The position numbers and the translations under genes are program-made. From Hygrocybe punicea (lineage: Eukaryota > Basidiomycota > Agaricomycetes > Agaricales > Hygrophoraceae), in NCBI GenBank assembly GCA_963556145.1, contig OY744472.1, forward strand, positions 372,001-436,000: a stretch of 64,000 bases of DNA, in the 5' to 3' direction. A model generated the notes under the pieces. The model saw nothing but the letters and a program-made list of their open reading frames with translations. It was not told the origin of the DNA and ran no database searches. Below, piece by piece: positions 33,001 through 44,580 of this stretch; the first letter of the stretch is position 1; each line of letters opens with the position of its first letter.

Positions 33001-36000
33001 CACAAGACGAAACATGAGAAGCCTTTGTTGTGCGCGTAAGTCGACGACATAGCTTGGATTCGGATGGGACAGATGATACGCATATGCATCTGCTAAAACG
33101 GCTGAAAGATTGGAATCCCTGTCCTGTTTTTTGGCGGCGTACGTCGTGACGTAAAAGGTGATGTTTTTAGTGTCGCCCCCATTGGTCAAAAGTTTCCCAT
33201 CATTATTGCATCGAACATTGATAAGGATGGCCGGGACCCAACCATTGATAAAATGATAGATTCGTTTCGAACCCCATTGTCCATCAGCATTCACAAATGT
33301 TGCTTCTGCCACATGGAAAGGCGCACGGCGCTTGCATATGAGAACTCCGTCGTTGTTGTACTTCAGACAATGTCGGAGTTTGCATGTATGGACCTGTTCC
33401 ATGCGTGCCAACCTCAATTCAAACGCTTTCAATTCCGTCCCGTAATGAGGGCTTGATGGATTCGGAGGTCGACTATAGCTGATCTCTTTTTCCTTTGTGA
33501 TGTGGTTGATACTCTCCGATGATTCCAGTCCCGGTAAATATGCGCGAAAATTTGCATCGATATATCGGATCATTTTCTCTCGAAACCCTTCATCATTGAG
33601 AAGGACCGCAGTTTGATCAAAGGACGGCGTATTCTTCAACCAGAGCAGGAGATGAAGATGTAGGGTTGCACGCCCTTGTGCCTCGACTGCACCGAAATAA
33701 GCCATTACTTCACCCAAGACCCCCATCCTGCTATCGATTTTGTTCTCCTTAATTCGGATTTGAAAAAGGCATTCCAGGATCGCTCTGATTGTGAAGTGGA
33801 AAAACCTTGCAGCCACATAGGGATCCTGAGCGACGTTACATGCCCTCTGTTCACGATCAGGACCCACTGATGCGACGAAATTATCAAGATCTATATCTTC
33901 CCCCACAAAAACTTGCAGCAGCGGATCGTGCAGGTCGGAAGGATTGATAGTCATCCAAACTGACGGTGGACCATGGAACAATGACGTTGACCAGATCTGG
34001 CTCCGCAGCTGATACCGTGCCTGATCTGTACCCTGAACGCGGGCGACCGCGCCATGAACGTGACGACGGATGTTGCGCACGGTAGGATCTGTGATGGGCA
34101 GTTTAGCGTCTTCTTCCCTCGCTGCTTGTTCCAAATGCTCAGGCGTCAAAGCCATCACGCTTGCTGCAACTCGTTGAAAGTCGCTCCTTTTTATCTGAAC
34201 GCGAGCTGTAGAGAGAGCTTGGCGGCGTTGTAAAATACCAAATGAAACGAAGCGGAAAGTTTCATGTGTTCGAAACCTCCGATCGTGATATTGCATCATC
34301 CATTGTACGTGCTGTCGGAAATCAATTTGTGTCTCCCGGTCCGCCTCAATTCCACCCGTTCCATAAGGGAAGAGACATGGGAATGTTTTTTCAAAGAAGT
34401 TCGGTTTGTCCTGTGTGATCGTTCTCGTCTTCTGTTTATTTGCGGAGCGTGAGGTCCCGAAATCTGAAACAGGGTCCTGTCCATGGATTACCGCATACCC
34501 TCCTTCCTTCCCTTCCTTCCATAGGTTCGCCAGCCCCCACATCATCATCTCAGAACTCGTCAATTTGGTAAGGTCACTGTCGACTGACCCAGACACATGC
34601 ATAGGGATCACTTGGGGTCCTATTTCGTTTTCAATCCTTTCAGGCTGTTTTTTAACGAATGTGAAAAACAACCCACACCTTCGCTGTCACCCACATTCTG
34701 TTCGTCTTCATTCATCACTCCCTCACCGTTATACGCTATTTAACTGGTTAAATCGCACCTGACATTGTTAAAACCAAAAAAAAATCACCTGCCAGCGGAT
34801 CATCGTGAGACGGCACATATCCTGCATTCTCTTCATCCAAGACCATGTCATCTGATGAGTGTCGCACTAACCCGACAACTTCAGCTGGCACATCATCTTC
34901 TGGAAGTTGGAAAAGGTTGTCCATGGACAGCTGGACGGTGCCATAATATTTCGGATTATGGACCTTCAACCACCGTAACGCGTCATGTACCACTTGTCGT
35001 CAAACCTTGAATGTCGACCGTAACCATGTCGTCGGAACCACAGATGTTCCAACGAATGTAATAGACAACACGCTTGCCAAAATCTGTGGCTTGCGTGGCA
35101 AAAAATCACCTTCAATCATAGCACTCGCGCCTTTGATGTCCAAATCATACGTGCTCACTGTGCCTCCCATCCCACGTTGTAAACTTCGTTGGTCGACCCC
35201 CGAATAAGTTAGACGTGGAAAAAGTTTAAACACGTATATGCGAGGATAGTAGAGCGCGATCAACATTTGTTCTGCAAACGTAAGCCTCTTGAGTTCCCAT
35301 GGCACCTCCCCGATCCAAAGCTTATTCGCAAGAGAGAGAGGAGGAGGGCGTTGTCGTGAATCCTGCAAAGAAACTATGCACGGTTTGCATGCGACCACCC
35401 GCGTCGTTGACATCGCATCTCCCATTTCCACGGCTGTAGGATCAAGAAGCCTCCCATGGATGATGTGGTGCGCCGGATGTGCAAGTTTTGGAATTAATCA
35501 ATGTGAGTTGGGCAGATCCGTCAAACTGTAACAATGAAGCTCATCATCTTGAACACTGAGTTCTCGTGCACAAATCCCACAGACTCCCATCTCCACAGCG
35601 GCATTGGATGTCGCTGAATAGAATTTGCGATAACAATCGTGAGTTTGACCTTCTGATGGCAAGTCAAGGAAATGACATGGGTCGACGTGTAAAAATGTCC
35701 GGTCAATTTTGATTTTTTTCCGCCTAATTTCATAGCTTTCTTCCACTTTCCGTTTTCGTTCGAATTCCTTCAACTCCTTAGCTTCCTTCACTCGTGTTTG
35801 CTTTGCTGATACCACGGAAAGAAGATGGTTGTGCAATGCCGGTGATCCGATGGCGATGATTCGATGCACAATATCCTCCCTTTTCCGTTGAGCCTGACCG
35901 AACTGAACGAAGCCGCGTGAAAGCACCTTCAACTCCCGTACTGTTAGGTGTCGAATGTCGTGTGCAGTGAGCATCCCTGTGTGAACAGTCACTGAGATGT

Positions 36001-36184
36001 GTAAGACACGATGACGGACAATCAATGTAATGACATACTGTGGCTCGCCACAAATCTTTTCCAAGTAATGACACATCTCCGTCTTCAGCCGTTGATGACT
36101 ACTCTCTTGAAACCAATCAAAGTTGTGCTGGATTCTATTAATATCGTCTGCTATAAATTTAAGCCATCCAACGTATAACGACAA
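30041..36184 (-). pseudogene. Helentron RepHel (Rep endonuclease + PIF1 helicase), disabled
   Basis: Rolling-circle transposase on the minus strand. The N-terminal part, 36184-34748, is one frame interrupted by two TGA codons (35498-35500 after LTDLPNSH; near 34995 after RSTFKV). Both are likely former CGA, since sense continues in the same frame (LIPKLAHPAHHIIHG; RQVVHDALRWLKVHNPKYYG). It contains CGICARE and LSLANKLWIGEVPWEL. The next segment, 34671-32845, is the Helitron-like N domain with VWMTINPSDLHDPL and the HUH-type GRATLHLHLLLWL, and a likely Tyr block YVTTYAAKKQ. After introns and an acidic linker (32601-32783) comes the helicase, 32593-30041: Walker A GEGGTGKSKVI, LFIDEFSMI, INVILCGDLHQFPPV and YVALSRSSGRSRLRLL. 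The helicase segment is fully open. Confidence 0.82.
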
Positions 36185-36356
36185 ATGGAATGACGGACAC
36201 CTGGGATCGCACTCTCAGACGCTATGACCCCGCCCACCACCCCATCCACTTCCCTGAGCTCTCAAGAGACGTTGCATGAACAGGAGATGGCCGCTATCTC
36301 TCATAATGTCACGTCCGTCTGTTCCCCAAAAAATTCCTTTCATACTCACAGACACA

Positions 36357-37431
36357 ATGAACAGCATTCGGGTACACGGAATTCCGCCTTCCATCACTAC
36401 CTCCTCTATCGATGTTCAAGACGACAAGGTTGGCCTGTGGCGCACAGCTCTTATTGCATCTGGAAAGTATTTAGGCAACCTTGACACAACAAGAAACCTT
36501 CGATGGATGAGAGACGGTCGTACCCTTCGTCTCGTCGCTCATGACCCCGAACAAAAACATTCGCCTTCAAACCCGATCTTGCCAATGATGGCCGGTGATG
36601 CTGAGAGCTCCGTCGAACTCTCCCTCCTCGTCCAAATCACAGAAGATGACTTCTGGATGATGCCAGACGGCATGTGGCGTGGCAATGTTGGCGGGGCGAA
36701 AAGGTTTGCTGACATCAAACTGACATGCACCGGAGGACCAATCTGTACGTCAACACTCAACCAAGATTTCAACACGGCGATCTCCAGCCTCCGAAAGCTC
36801 ATGACCACCGCCAAAAATCCCGGCTCTATCTCTGAAGGGATCCTTAAAGAAGGCGAGGGCGGAATGATGAAAATCCGATTTCGACACCAACCTTTTCATG
36901 TAAGCACTGCCCACCTTTCAATTCGGCTTCTTCTGTTTCATCAACTTCCAGAGGGCCCCCCTCCCCTCCAGCGAAGACGTCGAGCCAGAAAACCAAAGTA
37001 AGCGTGTCGTTCTCACTGTCATTTATCTCATTTCTGACACTCTCCCAGATGACCTCGCAGACGAAATCAAAATCAGTGACTGGCCTGTAGATAGTGAAGA
37101 AGCACAAACCGCACTGGAGGAGATGGATGGCATTTACAACGTTAAACCGCTCCCTGCTTTTAACATGGAAGGCGATCTCATTGGACCACGGGAGTACGTG
37201 GAAACACTGAGAGGCGCGACCGTCGCCACCCGTTTCACACTGCAAAAATTCTTAGTGAGGGAGAAAGCGCGTCCTAGCCGTGATGTCTTTGTAGCCGACA
37301 TCGCAGGACTCCGCGTCGTCCTCCCACCGACTCGTAGCGCCCACTCCTCGCCTCACAAAAAACGCCTTTTAAAACGAGACCCCTTCGATGTTATCAGCGA
37401 CCTGAAGGGTAAAAAGAAACAAAAAACGTAA
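36357..37431 (+). CDS. Helentron accessory gene, unknown (323 aa)
   Basis: Transcribed away from RepHel, starting 173 bp from its N-terminus. Exons 36357-36899, 36952-36997 and 37049-37431 (GT-AG introns of 51-52 nt, phases consistent, 972 nt). An in-frame upstream ATG at 36276 is possible. The product begins MNSIRVHGIPPSITTSSIDV and has WRTALIASGKYLGNLDTTRN, ADIKLTCTGGPICTSTLNQD and AATRFTLQKFL-type text (VATRFTLQKFLVREKA). It ends in a basic tail (KKRLLKRDPFDVI, then KGKKKQKT). The basic C-terminus suggests nucleic-acid binding or nuclear import. I do not recognise a domain; an RPA-like single-strand binder would be a natural partner but is unproven. Unlike RepHel it carries no lesion. Confidence 0.6.
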
Positions 37432-38440
37432 CCAGCCACTCAAGCCCATCAACTTCATTCAATTACCATGTAAACTACAGCTACCCTCCCCCAAAGAGAA
37501 ACGAAAAAAATTCGTCATCATGTTCTCCCACAGTGACAGCAAAGACCAGTTTCCGTTCCCGACAACCGTCAAAGCCCCTCCCACTCATGTCCTGTCTTGA
37601 AAATCAATCCCATGTCTCGCAAAGCCTTCTCATTTACCTTGGTAAAATATCTGATGAATGTAAACATACTCCACCCAACGTTAGTCAATCATCTGCTGCT
37701 TTCCCAAACAAACTCACCACATGAAGCACGTTCAACAACACTTCAGACGAATCACGTTGATCTTCATTCCACCTCGGCACCCACTGAACCTCGTGGACAT
37801 GCAAATCTTGCCCATCCACAAAACGTACAACGTGAAAAAAAGCTGTGAAGTCAACGGGGCTAGGCATCGGCGGATTGAAAGTCGAAGATTCCTCGTTTGA
37901 CAATGACATCGCTACCCCTATCTCCAAAGATCACCCGAGTTTTTCAAATAACAACACTAACCTACCCATCTCTTCTTCCTTTTCAGGTTCCGATGAACAT
38001 CGCAATCCACCCCACCGTAAACCCTCATCAAACTGCGTTCACATTTCCTCAGTCACTCAATATTATCACTCTCTCAATATCGCAAAACCATGACTGTCAA
38101 CGCGAACAGTCTTCAAACCACCTTCACACTCCCTCCCTCTCAATATAACGGATCGTTCACAATGCACACCCGTCTGTAAACGCTTCACTACGACTCAATC
38201 CACTAACTCTCTATTTCAGTTGAATCACAACGCCGTGGCCTCTCACATCAACATCTGTCCCATGTCACCAACTCACCCGTCACACTCTTGCTCTGAAATT
38301 ATCGATGTTCCAACAGAAAAGAAATCTGCCTTTTTAAAATAAATCTTCCCCGCTATCTTTTGTATTTATCCCGACAGTCTTCCCAAAAAAAAAACCCCCC
38401 TCCGCTCATACTTCACACCATGTATATTACTTTATGAAAA
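37432..38440. other. Non-coding tail of the Helentron
   Basis: About 1 kb with C/A-rich, stop-dense sequence, short ORFs only, and long A and C runs near 38390-38400. It leads into the subterminal repeat and 3' hairpin. No gene seen. Confidence 0.45.
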
Positions 38441-38450
38441 GCAAGGTTGC

Positions 38451-38477
38451 GCCACCAAAGGTGGCCCTTTCCTCTAG
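38451..38477 (+). repeat. Helentron 3' terminal hairpin and CTAG end
   Basis: Stem GCCACC/GGTGGC with AAA loop, then 8 nt and CTAG, directly followed by the interrupted Tc1 repeat (TTGAAAATCC). Confidence 0.75.
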
Positions 38478-38856
38478 TTGAAAATCCTGGAAAAAATCAT
38501 TAAATCTATTCTCACATATGCAGGTCCTCGATAGCATCAACATTCAAAATGCGCGGACGGCCTCGCAGCACTCCTGGTGGATCTACATGCCCGTAGGTTT
38601 CATACTTTTCAACACGTGCTCTTTTCTGGGACTCCAAGTGCATCGACAATACCTTCCATCTCCCAGCCTTGGTCCAGAAGCTGCAGGGCCCGTTGTTTCA
38701 TGTCTGGGCTAATATGCCGATAGCCCATGATCGTTTAGATACAATTGGGAATGTGTCTGTGAGGTTAAGAAGTCGGAATAGATTTTTGATGATTTAATGA
38801 TTTTTTTTCTTTTCCAGGATTTTCAACCACGCTTGAACACGTGAGACATGAATTTC
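38478..38856 (-). mobile_element. Truncated Tc1/mariner-like element with terminal inverted repeats
   Basis: TTGAAAATCCTGGAAAA (38478 onward, through ATCATTAAATC and CTATTC) is inverted at about 38776-38826, giving repeats of 35-45 bp with small gaps. The outer right repeat extends to 38856 and its partner lies at 29779-29810, beyond the Helentron. On the minus strand inside is the start of a transposase with a helix-turn-helix: MGYRHISPDMKQRALQLL, GWEMEGIVDALGVPE, then after a frame change GRPRILNVDAIEDL. The DDE catalytic part is gone, so this is a non-autonomous deletion derivative. Confidence 0.7.
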
Positions 38857-38902
38857 GTGTATGCAACCCCCTGTCGAGTCGCAACCCGACGTATGACTGG
38901 CT

Positions 38903-40224
38903 ATGCTGAACATCTACTTGAGCGTGCCCAGTGAGGGTTCTCAAGTTCTTGTCCTTTCCGTCCCCTCCAGTGACATTCGGGGACTCTCAATTCGCCCTCT
39001 CAAATGGTTTCGATTTGTTACGTTTGCCATTTGCGGAGCCCATGGAGATCTTTCTGAGACACAGGATGGCCCCGCTGCCGACTATGACAAGGTCACTCAT
39101 GCTGATCTTGCTGATGACTATTACTATACTCCTCAGGGTGAGATGACTTAGTTTTCGAGCTTCTCGCTCGCAGCTAGTAACTATGGTGCTGTCTTGATAT
39201 AGGGGATTATCATCTCATCGATTACATGGCATTAAACGAGCAAATAACCTCCTCGGTGCAAACCCCACATCGTAGTCGGTTCCGTGAGGATGTCATGGAG
39301 CGCGACGGTCCATTCTGCGCCATCACCCGGGACACTGCAGATGATTGCGAAGCGGTACACATCATCCCTAGATCCCAAGGCGATGAGGTACCCTTCGAGA
39401 GATGGTCTCACGTAAAGCCTCCACTAATTCCCCTCTCCAGTACATCTCCTGAGTTGTCAAAGATCGCCTCAACTTGTATGACCCCATCCAACCAATAGTG
39501 GGCATCAACGATGTTCAGAACGGGATATTATTACGCAAAGATCTGCACTCCCATTTTGGCCATGGGAAAGTCGGCTTCCTGAAGGTACGTGGAGCGGTCA
39601 AACAAAGCTTAGATATTGTCAAAAGTCAGTGACTTCCAGACCCCCAACTTCGCTTTGGATACTGTTGACATCCCAAGGATCGAGGCAGGTCCAATGCCAC
39701 CAAGTCGCATCACGCTACAGCACTTGGTGCCACCTATTGGATTGGACCCGATACGAGCCCATGATGCTCACTCCACCGGTACAGCGATTTCGCCACCGCC
39801 AGCCATCCTCCTTGACTACATGTATGGTGTTGCCGCTTATCAGCACTGGCGTGCGGGAGAGGGTATCAAAAAAGTGATGCAGCATCGCTTCTTGGAGTGT
39901 TATAAATCTATTCCAAGACCACCAATTTCCCCAACCTCTTCTGCTGGCGAATCTGACGATTCCCGCGATGGCGACATTGAGCCCCGTACCTCACCCAGGG
40001 GGAGACACCACACGACGGACATGTCACCTGGAATGCTACAAGCAATGGACGACGTTCTTGCGCTCTCCATGTGGCTCAAAGGAACTACCCCTGATGCGAT
40101 AGCTGCGGCGAGACAGAGGCGGGAGGAGGAAGACGAGTTGCGTGCGCAGCAAGCTAGCCAAGCGAAGGTTGCAGAATGGATGCAAAGGTCCAACTTTTCT
40201 GGTCAAACCGTCTGCAAACAGTGA
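38903..40224 (+). pseudogene. HNH-nuclease family gene, copy 2, one nonsense codon
   Basis: Exons 38903-39137, 39203-39387, 39441-39584 and 39640-40224 splice by GT-AG introns of 53-65 nt into a frame of about 382 codons with a single internal TGA (39450-39452, YIS-stop-VVKDRL). The sister copy has CGA there. Exon 2 carries the HNH core: RFREDVMERDGPFCAITRD, CEAVHIIPRSQGDE. Domains of this kind cut DNA through a metal at the His-rich finger; the role of this expanded agaricomycete family is not established. The C-terminal region is disordered with a charged helix (RQRREEEDELRAQQASQAKV). One readthrough or reversion away from intact. Confidence 0.75.
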
Positions 40225-40799
40225 ACATCTGGCACAGCATTCAACATTCAGTCATTATTTCCTCAAAATATAATCTTTGAATTTATTGCTATTTGCAAAT
40301 ATAATGACTTTGTCCAAAATAAAATATCTTCTAATCACGCCACTTCAGTTGTTCTTCTTGAAAATGGAGGAGTAAAGATGTCTGCGGCACTGCTCTGTAA
40401 GTCAGAAGCAGGTGCCCAGGACTGATCATTACAAAGTACATGGTTGCGTAACCGGTAAGAACCAAGGGAAGTGGTAAAGGGTGGGAGAGCACAAAGAATG
40501 AGAAGATACAACTGAAGAATGATAAATTTAAAATGTGAGATGAGGAACTGCACAAGATAGCTAAAAAATGCTTACTTGAGGGAAGACTGCAGTCCTTGAT
40601 GAAAGGACAGGAGTTCCCTCGAGGAATATAAAGGGCAGATAAAAAGGGGCAGAGTGAGACAGTGCGATAAGCATGATGGCAAGCAGTAGATAGTTGAAAA
40701 GGGAGTACACAAGGGACTCCAAGGATTAGCCAGTGAATGGCTGAGGAGTCAGCAGTGGTGACCCGACATCTCACGCTATGAGATAATTCTCAGTCACAA
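40225..40799 (-). repeat. Distal part of the Copia 3' LTR region, split off by the Helitrons
   Basis: No gene. 40788-40799 (TCTCAGTCACAA) continues directly into 58519 (TGAGAGATAAC) once the Helitrons are removed, and an uninterrupted version of the joined motif lies at 58613-58642. A long minus-strand ORF (40331-40774, Cys/Leu-rich) has no recognisable coding character. The outer LTR boundary and the junction with the HNH gene's 3' flank could not be fixed. Confidence 0.5.
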
Positions 40800-40904
40800 T
40801 TCTATAGTTAGGTTGACAGTGGACGCGTGACCTGACGGATGAGGAAGCTGACGTAAATTTTGCGGAGTTGCTGAGCGAAGCGAAGCAACGGCAACCCCCT
40901 CCCA

Positions 40905-40978
40905 AGACTGAGCGAAGCTCAGTCTTGGAGAGGCCTGGTGAGGTTTGCTTGACTGAGACTGAGCTTCGCTCAGTCTCA
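40905..40978. repeat. Self-complementary motifs in the Helitron leader
   Basis: GACTGAGCGAAGCTCAGTC (40908-40926) and its reverse complement GACTGAGCTTCGCTCAGTC (about 40959-40977) occur 32 bp apart. Each is itself near-palindromic, so both single hairpins and a longer stem can form. A single related unit lies at 44736-44754 in Helitron B. Confidence 0.6.
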
Positions 40979-42496
40979 GGCAGGCCTGGTGAGGTTTGCT
41001 TGGCAGTTTGGTTGTCTGAGACTGAGCAGAGGGGGATTTGTGGGGGAAAAGACACTGTTTGTGGTGCCGCGGCTGGAATGGGGCACGCGAATTTTTGGTA
41101 AATTACGTGCATATTCTACACTATATATGCAACATTTTGTCCCACTAAAAGGAGTCCCCATGTTGTGTGTGTGAGCCTGCAGAATGTCAGGAAAGTGAAG
41201 GTGGTCCGGAGTTGTGGCTGAAATTCGGACTCAGTTCGAAATCCACTGCCAGAGCGTTCGCACTCAGACAAACCCAAAACCTTCTGCTCATCAACATCCC
41301 ACCCCCGCGATTCCGGACTCTCTTCCCAGCTCCCTGTTTCCCCTGCAGCCCCACAACTTTCCCATCCCCCTCTATTGTCTCCTACCCCCCTCCAGCCGAC
41401 TTTTTGGCCCCCCCAACGTGGCCAATGTCCAGCAACGGCGCCACCAGTGCCCCCAGCAAGAGGGGCGCATTCGGGCTGCTTTTGAGCGCCATGGGGGAGT
41501 TCTGAGGGCAGCAGGGGTTGTGGTGCACCCACCCCCTGCTGTTCCAGGTGAGTTTTTAGTTTAATTGACTGTATTGGAGGTGAATTGACTGGGTATTGAT
41601 CACTCAGGCTTCAGCCCCCTCTCCCTGCCCTCCCTGCCCTCCATCCAGCTCTTCCCCACATCCCTTCATCCCTCCTGCACTCCCTCCACCCATCCTCCAC
41701 CCTCCCCCCTGCTTCCCCTCCCTTCCTGGCCTGTTCTGCCCCCCCCTCCACCTCCCTCCTTTTCTCCCCTCCAGCCCCTTCCTTTAGCACCCATCTACCC
41801 CCCCATCACTCTCCTGTCATCTCTCTCACCACACTGTGCCTGTACCCTCTGTAGTAGCTCATTTTGTATGATATTGACATTTAATTTAATTTAATTTGAT
41901 TTAATTGAACTTATTAAATAATTAAATAATTAATAACTACTTAACCAAAACAGTGTCAAGACTTCAAGACTTCACTACTGTGAATCCTGTCTTCAGGAGG
42001 CAACCAGACTATTCTCCACTGTACAGGTGGGAGTCTATCTGATATTTACCTGTAACATCAAGCATGGTCAGATCTCAGCAGTAAACATAATACATTCCAG
42101 ACATACATGAAATTATAGGAATTCAAAAAATCTTTTCTTCTTTGCTCACACTCAGCATTTACTACTGATATATACACCTACCAGTGGAATTAATTGCTAA
42201 ACCTGTCTTGGTGAGCTTGCACAATGAGTGGTAGGATAATGCGACCATGTCCTGGGACCAGTGGCATAACCTGAGGAAGAAAGTGTATTTGTTAGGTAAG
42301 ACAGCAAGATATTAGCATTCACAGAAAGATCAGAAAAACAGGGGTGAGTTAGAATGCAAGGGGAGCGCAAGAAAATTATATTACCTGGAAATGGTGAGCT
42401 AACAAAGCAACAGTGTAAACACAATGACAGAGATTTACAAAGAAGACTTACTCACAGTTGTGAGTAGTGAGACTGAGATCAGGCTGTGACCACATC

Positions 42497-44165
42497 TGTT
42501 ACGTTTCCAACTCCGCTTCCAATCCCGATGCCCATTCCGATACCCACCATGACGATTCTGCACTGCACATCTTCCTTTTTCATTTCTTTTTGTCCTTTGT
42601 CTTCCTTTCAACGTCATTGTTTCTTCATTTGGACATCCTTGTATTTTCTTATTCTTGTTCTCTTTTTGTCCCTTCTTCTAGAACAATCCAGACCAACCAT
42701 GGACATCTCCCACATGACCTTGTTGTACCCAAATAGTCTCCTTGCTGATGGACGTCACCGACATTGTCTTTTCCCTTCGATATCTTGTTTACGCTATCCC
42801 ACGACAAACCGATCACAATGGCTGTACTCCCGACACAGCTCATTACCGTAATTGTTATTGGCAGCATTGCCATCACCTTCCTGATCGGTTTCTACCTTGT
42901 TATGATCTATCTTTGGCATCGACACCGAAACCCTTCCGCCATTGATACTTCTGACTTCCACCTCGACAATATATCGACACATAATTGACAATTGCCATTC
43001 CCGGATATTTGGTTTCCATATTCGTACCCTGTGCCCACCATTATCCTCCCTGACGATCCGACGACATTCCTCACCTGCATGCGAACTCTGAACAATCCCC
43101 AATCACGAGACATTTCACTGTTCTCTCTAATCCGACCATCGCCGGAGCATACTCTTTTGGACTTCGACCACAGACCATACGACTTCCCAAACAGTGAACC
43201 AACCCCTATCGTATATTGTTCGCACGACACCACTTCAATGCAGTACCCGACGACTTGTTCCCACAGCTTGTCACTCATGCCATGACTCGAAACCTGGACC
43301 CACATTCATTTATCCTTTTCCATCCATAATCTTGATACCTCCCACACTCGTTTACAATGATACCCTTTCTTGGACAAATACCGACATCAGGTGGACCACA
43401 TTGTTCCACACACAGGACAAGACACCGCCCCTCGATACGTCATTGACACAGACATCGTCATCCGGTACAGCTTATGCTGTTCACATGTCTGACCTCGACT
43501 GGCCCACTGTCCTAGTTGGTTTTTTCCTCTATACATTCCTTCATTTTCTTTCATACCAACCTTGCCACTATATCCACGCTACCTCAAGACACTCTCATTG
43601 CCAACCCCACACTGGACGATACCCATCTTTGACCCGACCGTGCAACGCACTTGCCAAACTGCGCACTTGCCTGTTACAGCAAGTGTAGACCCCGAATTGG
43701 CCATTCTGCTTGTCACATGATCCGATGACAAATCATCCGAGTCATCCGGACCTCTTCTATCCTCAATGACACCCAGGCCTCCAGTTGGATCGCGAGAACA
43801 TCGACATGAGGACGCCTCATGTACGTCTCATGGTGAACACATGGTAGAGTTGGACATGTTGTGGCTTCATGGTTGTATTCCTATTTACCTCCCCTCAAGA
43901 CCAGCCACTATATGTACTGTTCTTGTTGTTGGTTCGGACTTTTTCTTCTTTTCCTTTCCTTACGTTTAGTCTGGTTCTTGGGGCAGACTCATCTTGTTTT
44001 GGGTAACCCCCACGGCTCGCAATGACATTAGACCTTGACCCCCCCCTTCTTAGCAGTGTTGTCTTAGCTGTAAGCAACAATGAAAGCTGCTGTTCTCCCC
44101 TCTGGAAGCCGATCCCCTGTTAAGTTGATTGTTGCCGGAGCCCGCTGCAGAAGCGATCCGTAACA
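42497..44165 (+). repeat. Solo LTR of a Gypsy-like element, 1669 bp
   Basis: Starts TGTTACG and ends CGTAACA, with ACATC on both sides (42492-42496 and 44166-44170), a 5-bp target duplication. The first 25 bp and last 40 bp (TTGTTGCCGGAGC..GAAGCGATCCGTAACA) resemble the ends of the 562-bp Gypsy LTRs at 47097 and 53668, so it is a related but longer-LTR family. No internal retrotransposon genes; consistent with LTR-LTR recombination. A short ORF with one membrane helix (LITVIVIGSIAITFLIGFYL, near 42840) has no known role. Confidence 0.8.
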
Positions 44166-44580
44166 ACATCACACAAAATGTAGTTGGTCTCAGCAACAGT
44201 TACAATGTATGCAACATACACTGGGGCCAAGGTCTCAGGTCTCATCATAACATATTGCACATAAATATAATTTTTGGCAGAATTCACATTACACAGAATT
44301 TACTGTAGATTATATTTTACCTAACAATCCTCAAGGACATATTCCACATACAAAACCCAAAAATATTCTCTGTACCTATCTTGATTATTATATGTTCACC
44401 CAACACCAAATAAAATTCACAATTGTTCCTTTACTACCTATTACCATTAATTATTGACACCTAATAGTTGAGGGGGCGGGGCCAAGCGTAGCGAGGTCTC
44501 AGCCCCCTCCATAAATCACAATATATTCCACAGAAATTTTCCAAAAACATCTCAGCAGCCCATTCTTTCTAGGACTTTAG

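Larger units (their letters stand above)
29810..38477 (-). mobile_element. Helentron (HLE2-like rolling-circle element), 8.67 kb
   Basis: Bounded by a T/T target: the left host piece ends GCGTAGT and the right host piece starts TTGAAAATCC. The right end has a hairpin GCCACC-AAA-GGTGGC (38451-38465) followed by CCTTTCCT and CTAG (38474-38477), typical of Helitron 3' ends. A short subterminal inverted repeat ACCTTGCTT (29811-29819) matches AAGCAAGGT (38439-38447). It holds a minus-strand Rep-helicase gene in broken form and a plus-strand accessory gene. Insertion at TT and subterminal repeats fit Helentrons rather than canonical Helitrons; exact end bases may be off by one. Confidence 0.75.

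Noticed and set aside
40331..40774. 147-codon minus-strand ORF near the HNH gene
   Set aside because: It lies in the split Copia 3' region, is Cys/Ser/Leu-rich without a domain, and is best explained as non-coding LTR sequence.
41214..41564. Pro-rich ORFs in Helitron A and the matching ORF at 44890-45180 in Helitron B
   Set aside because: They arise from C/T-rich leader DNA, differ in reading near their ends and show no domain; treated as non-coding leader.
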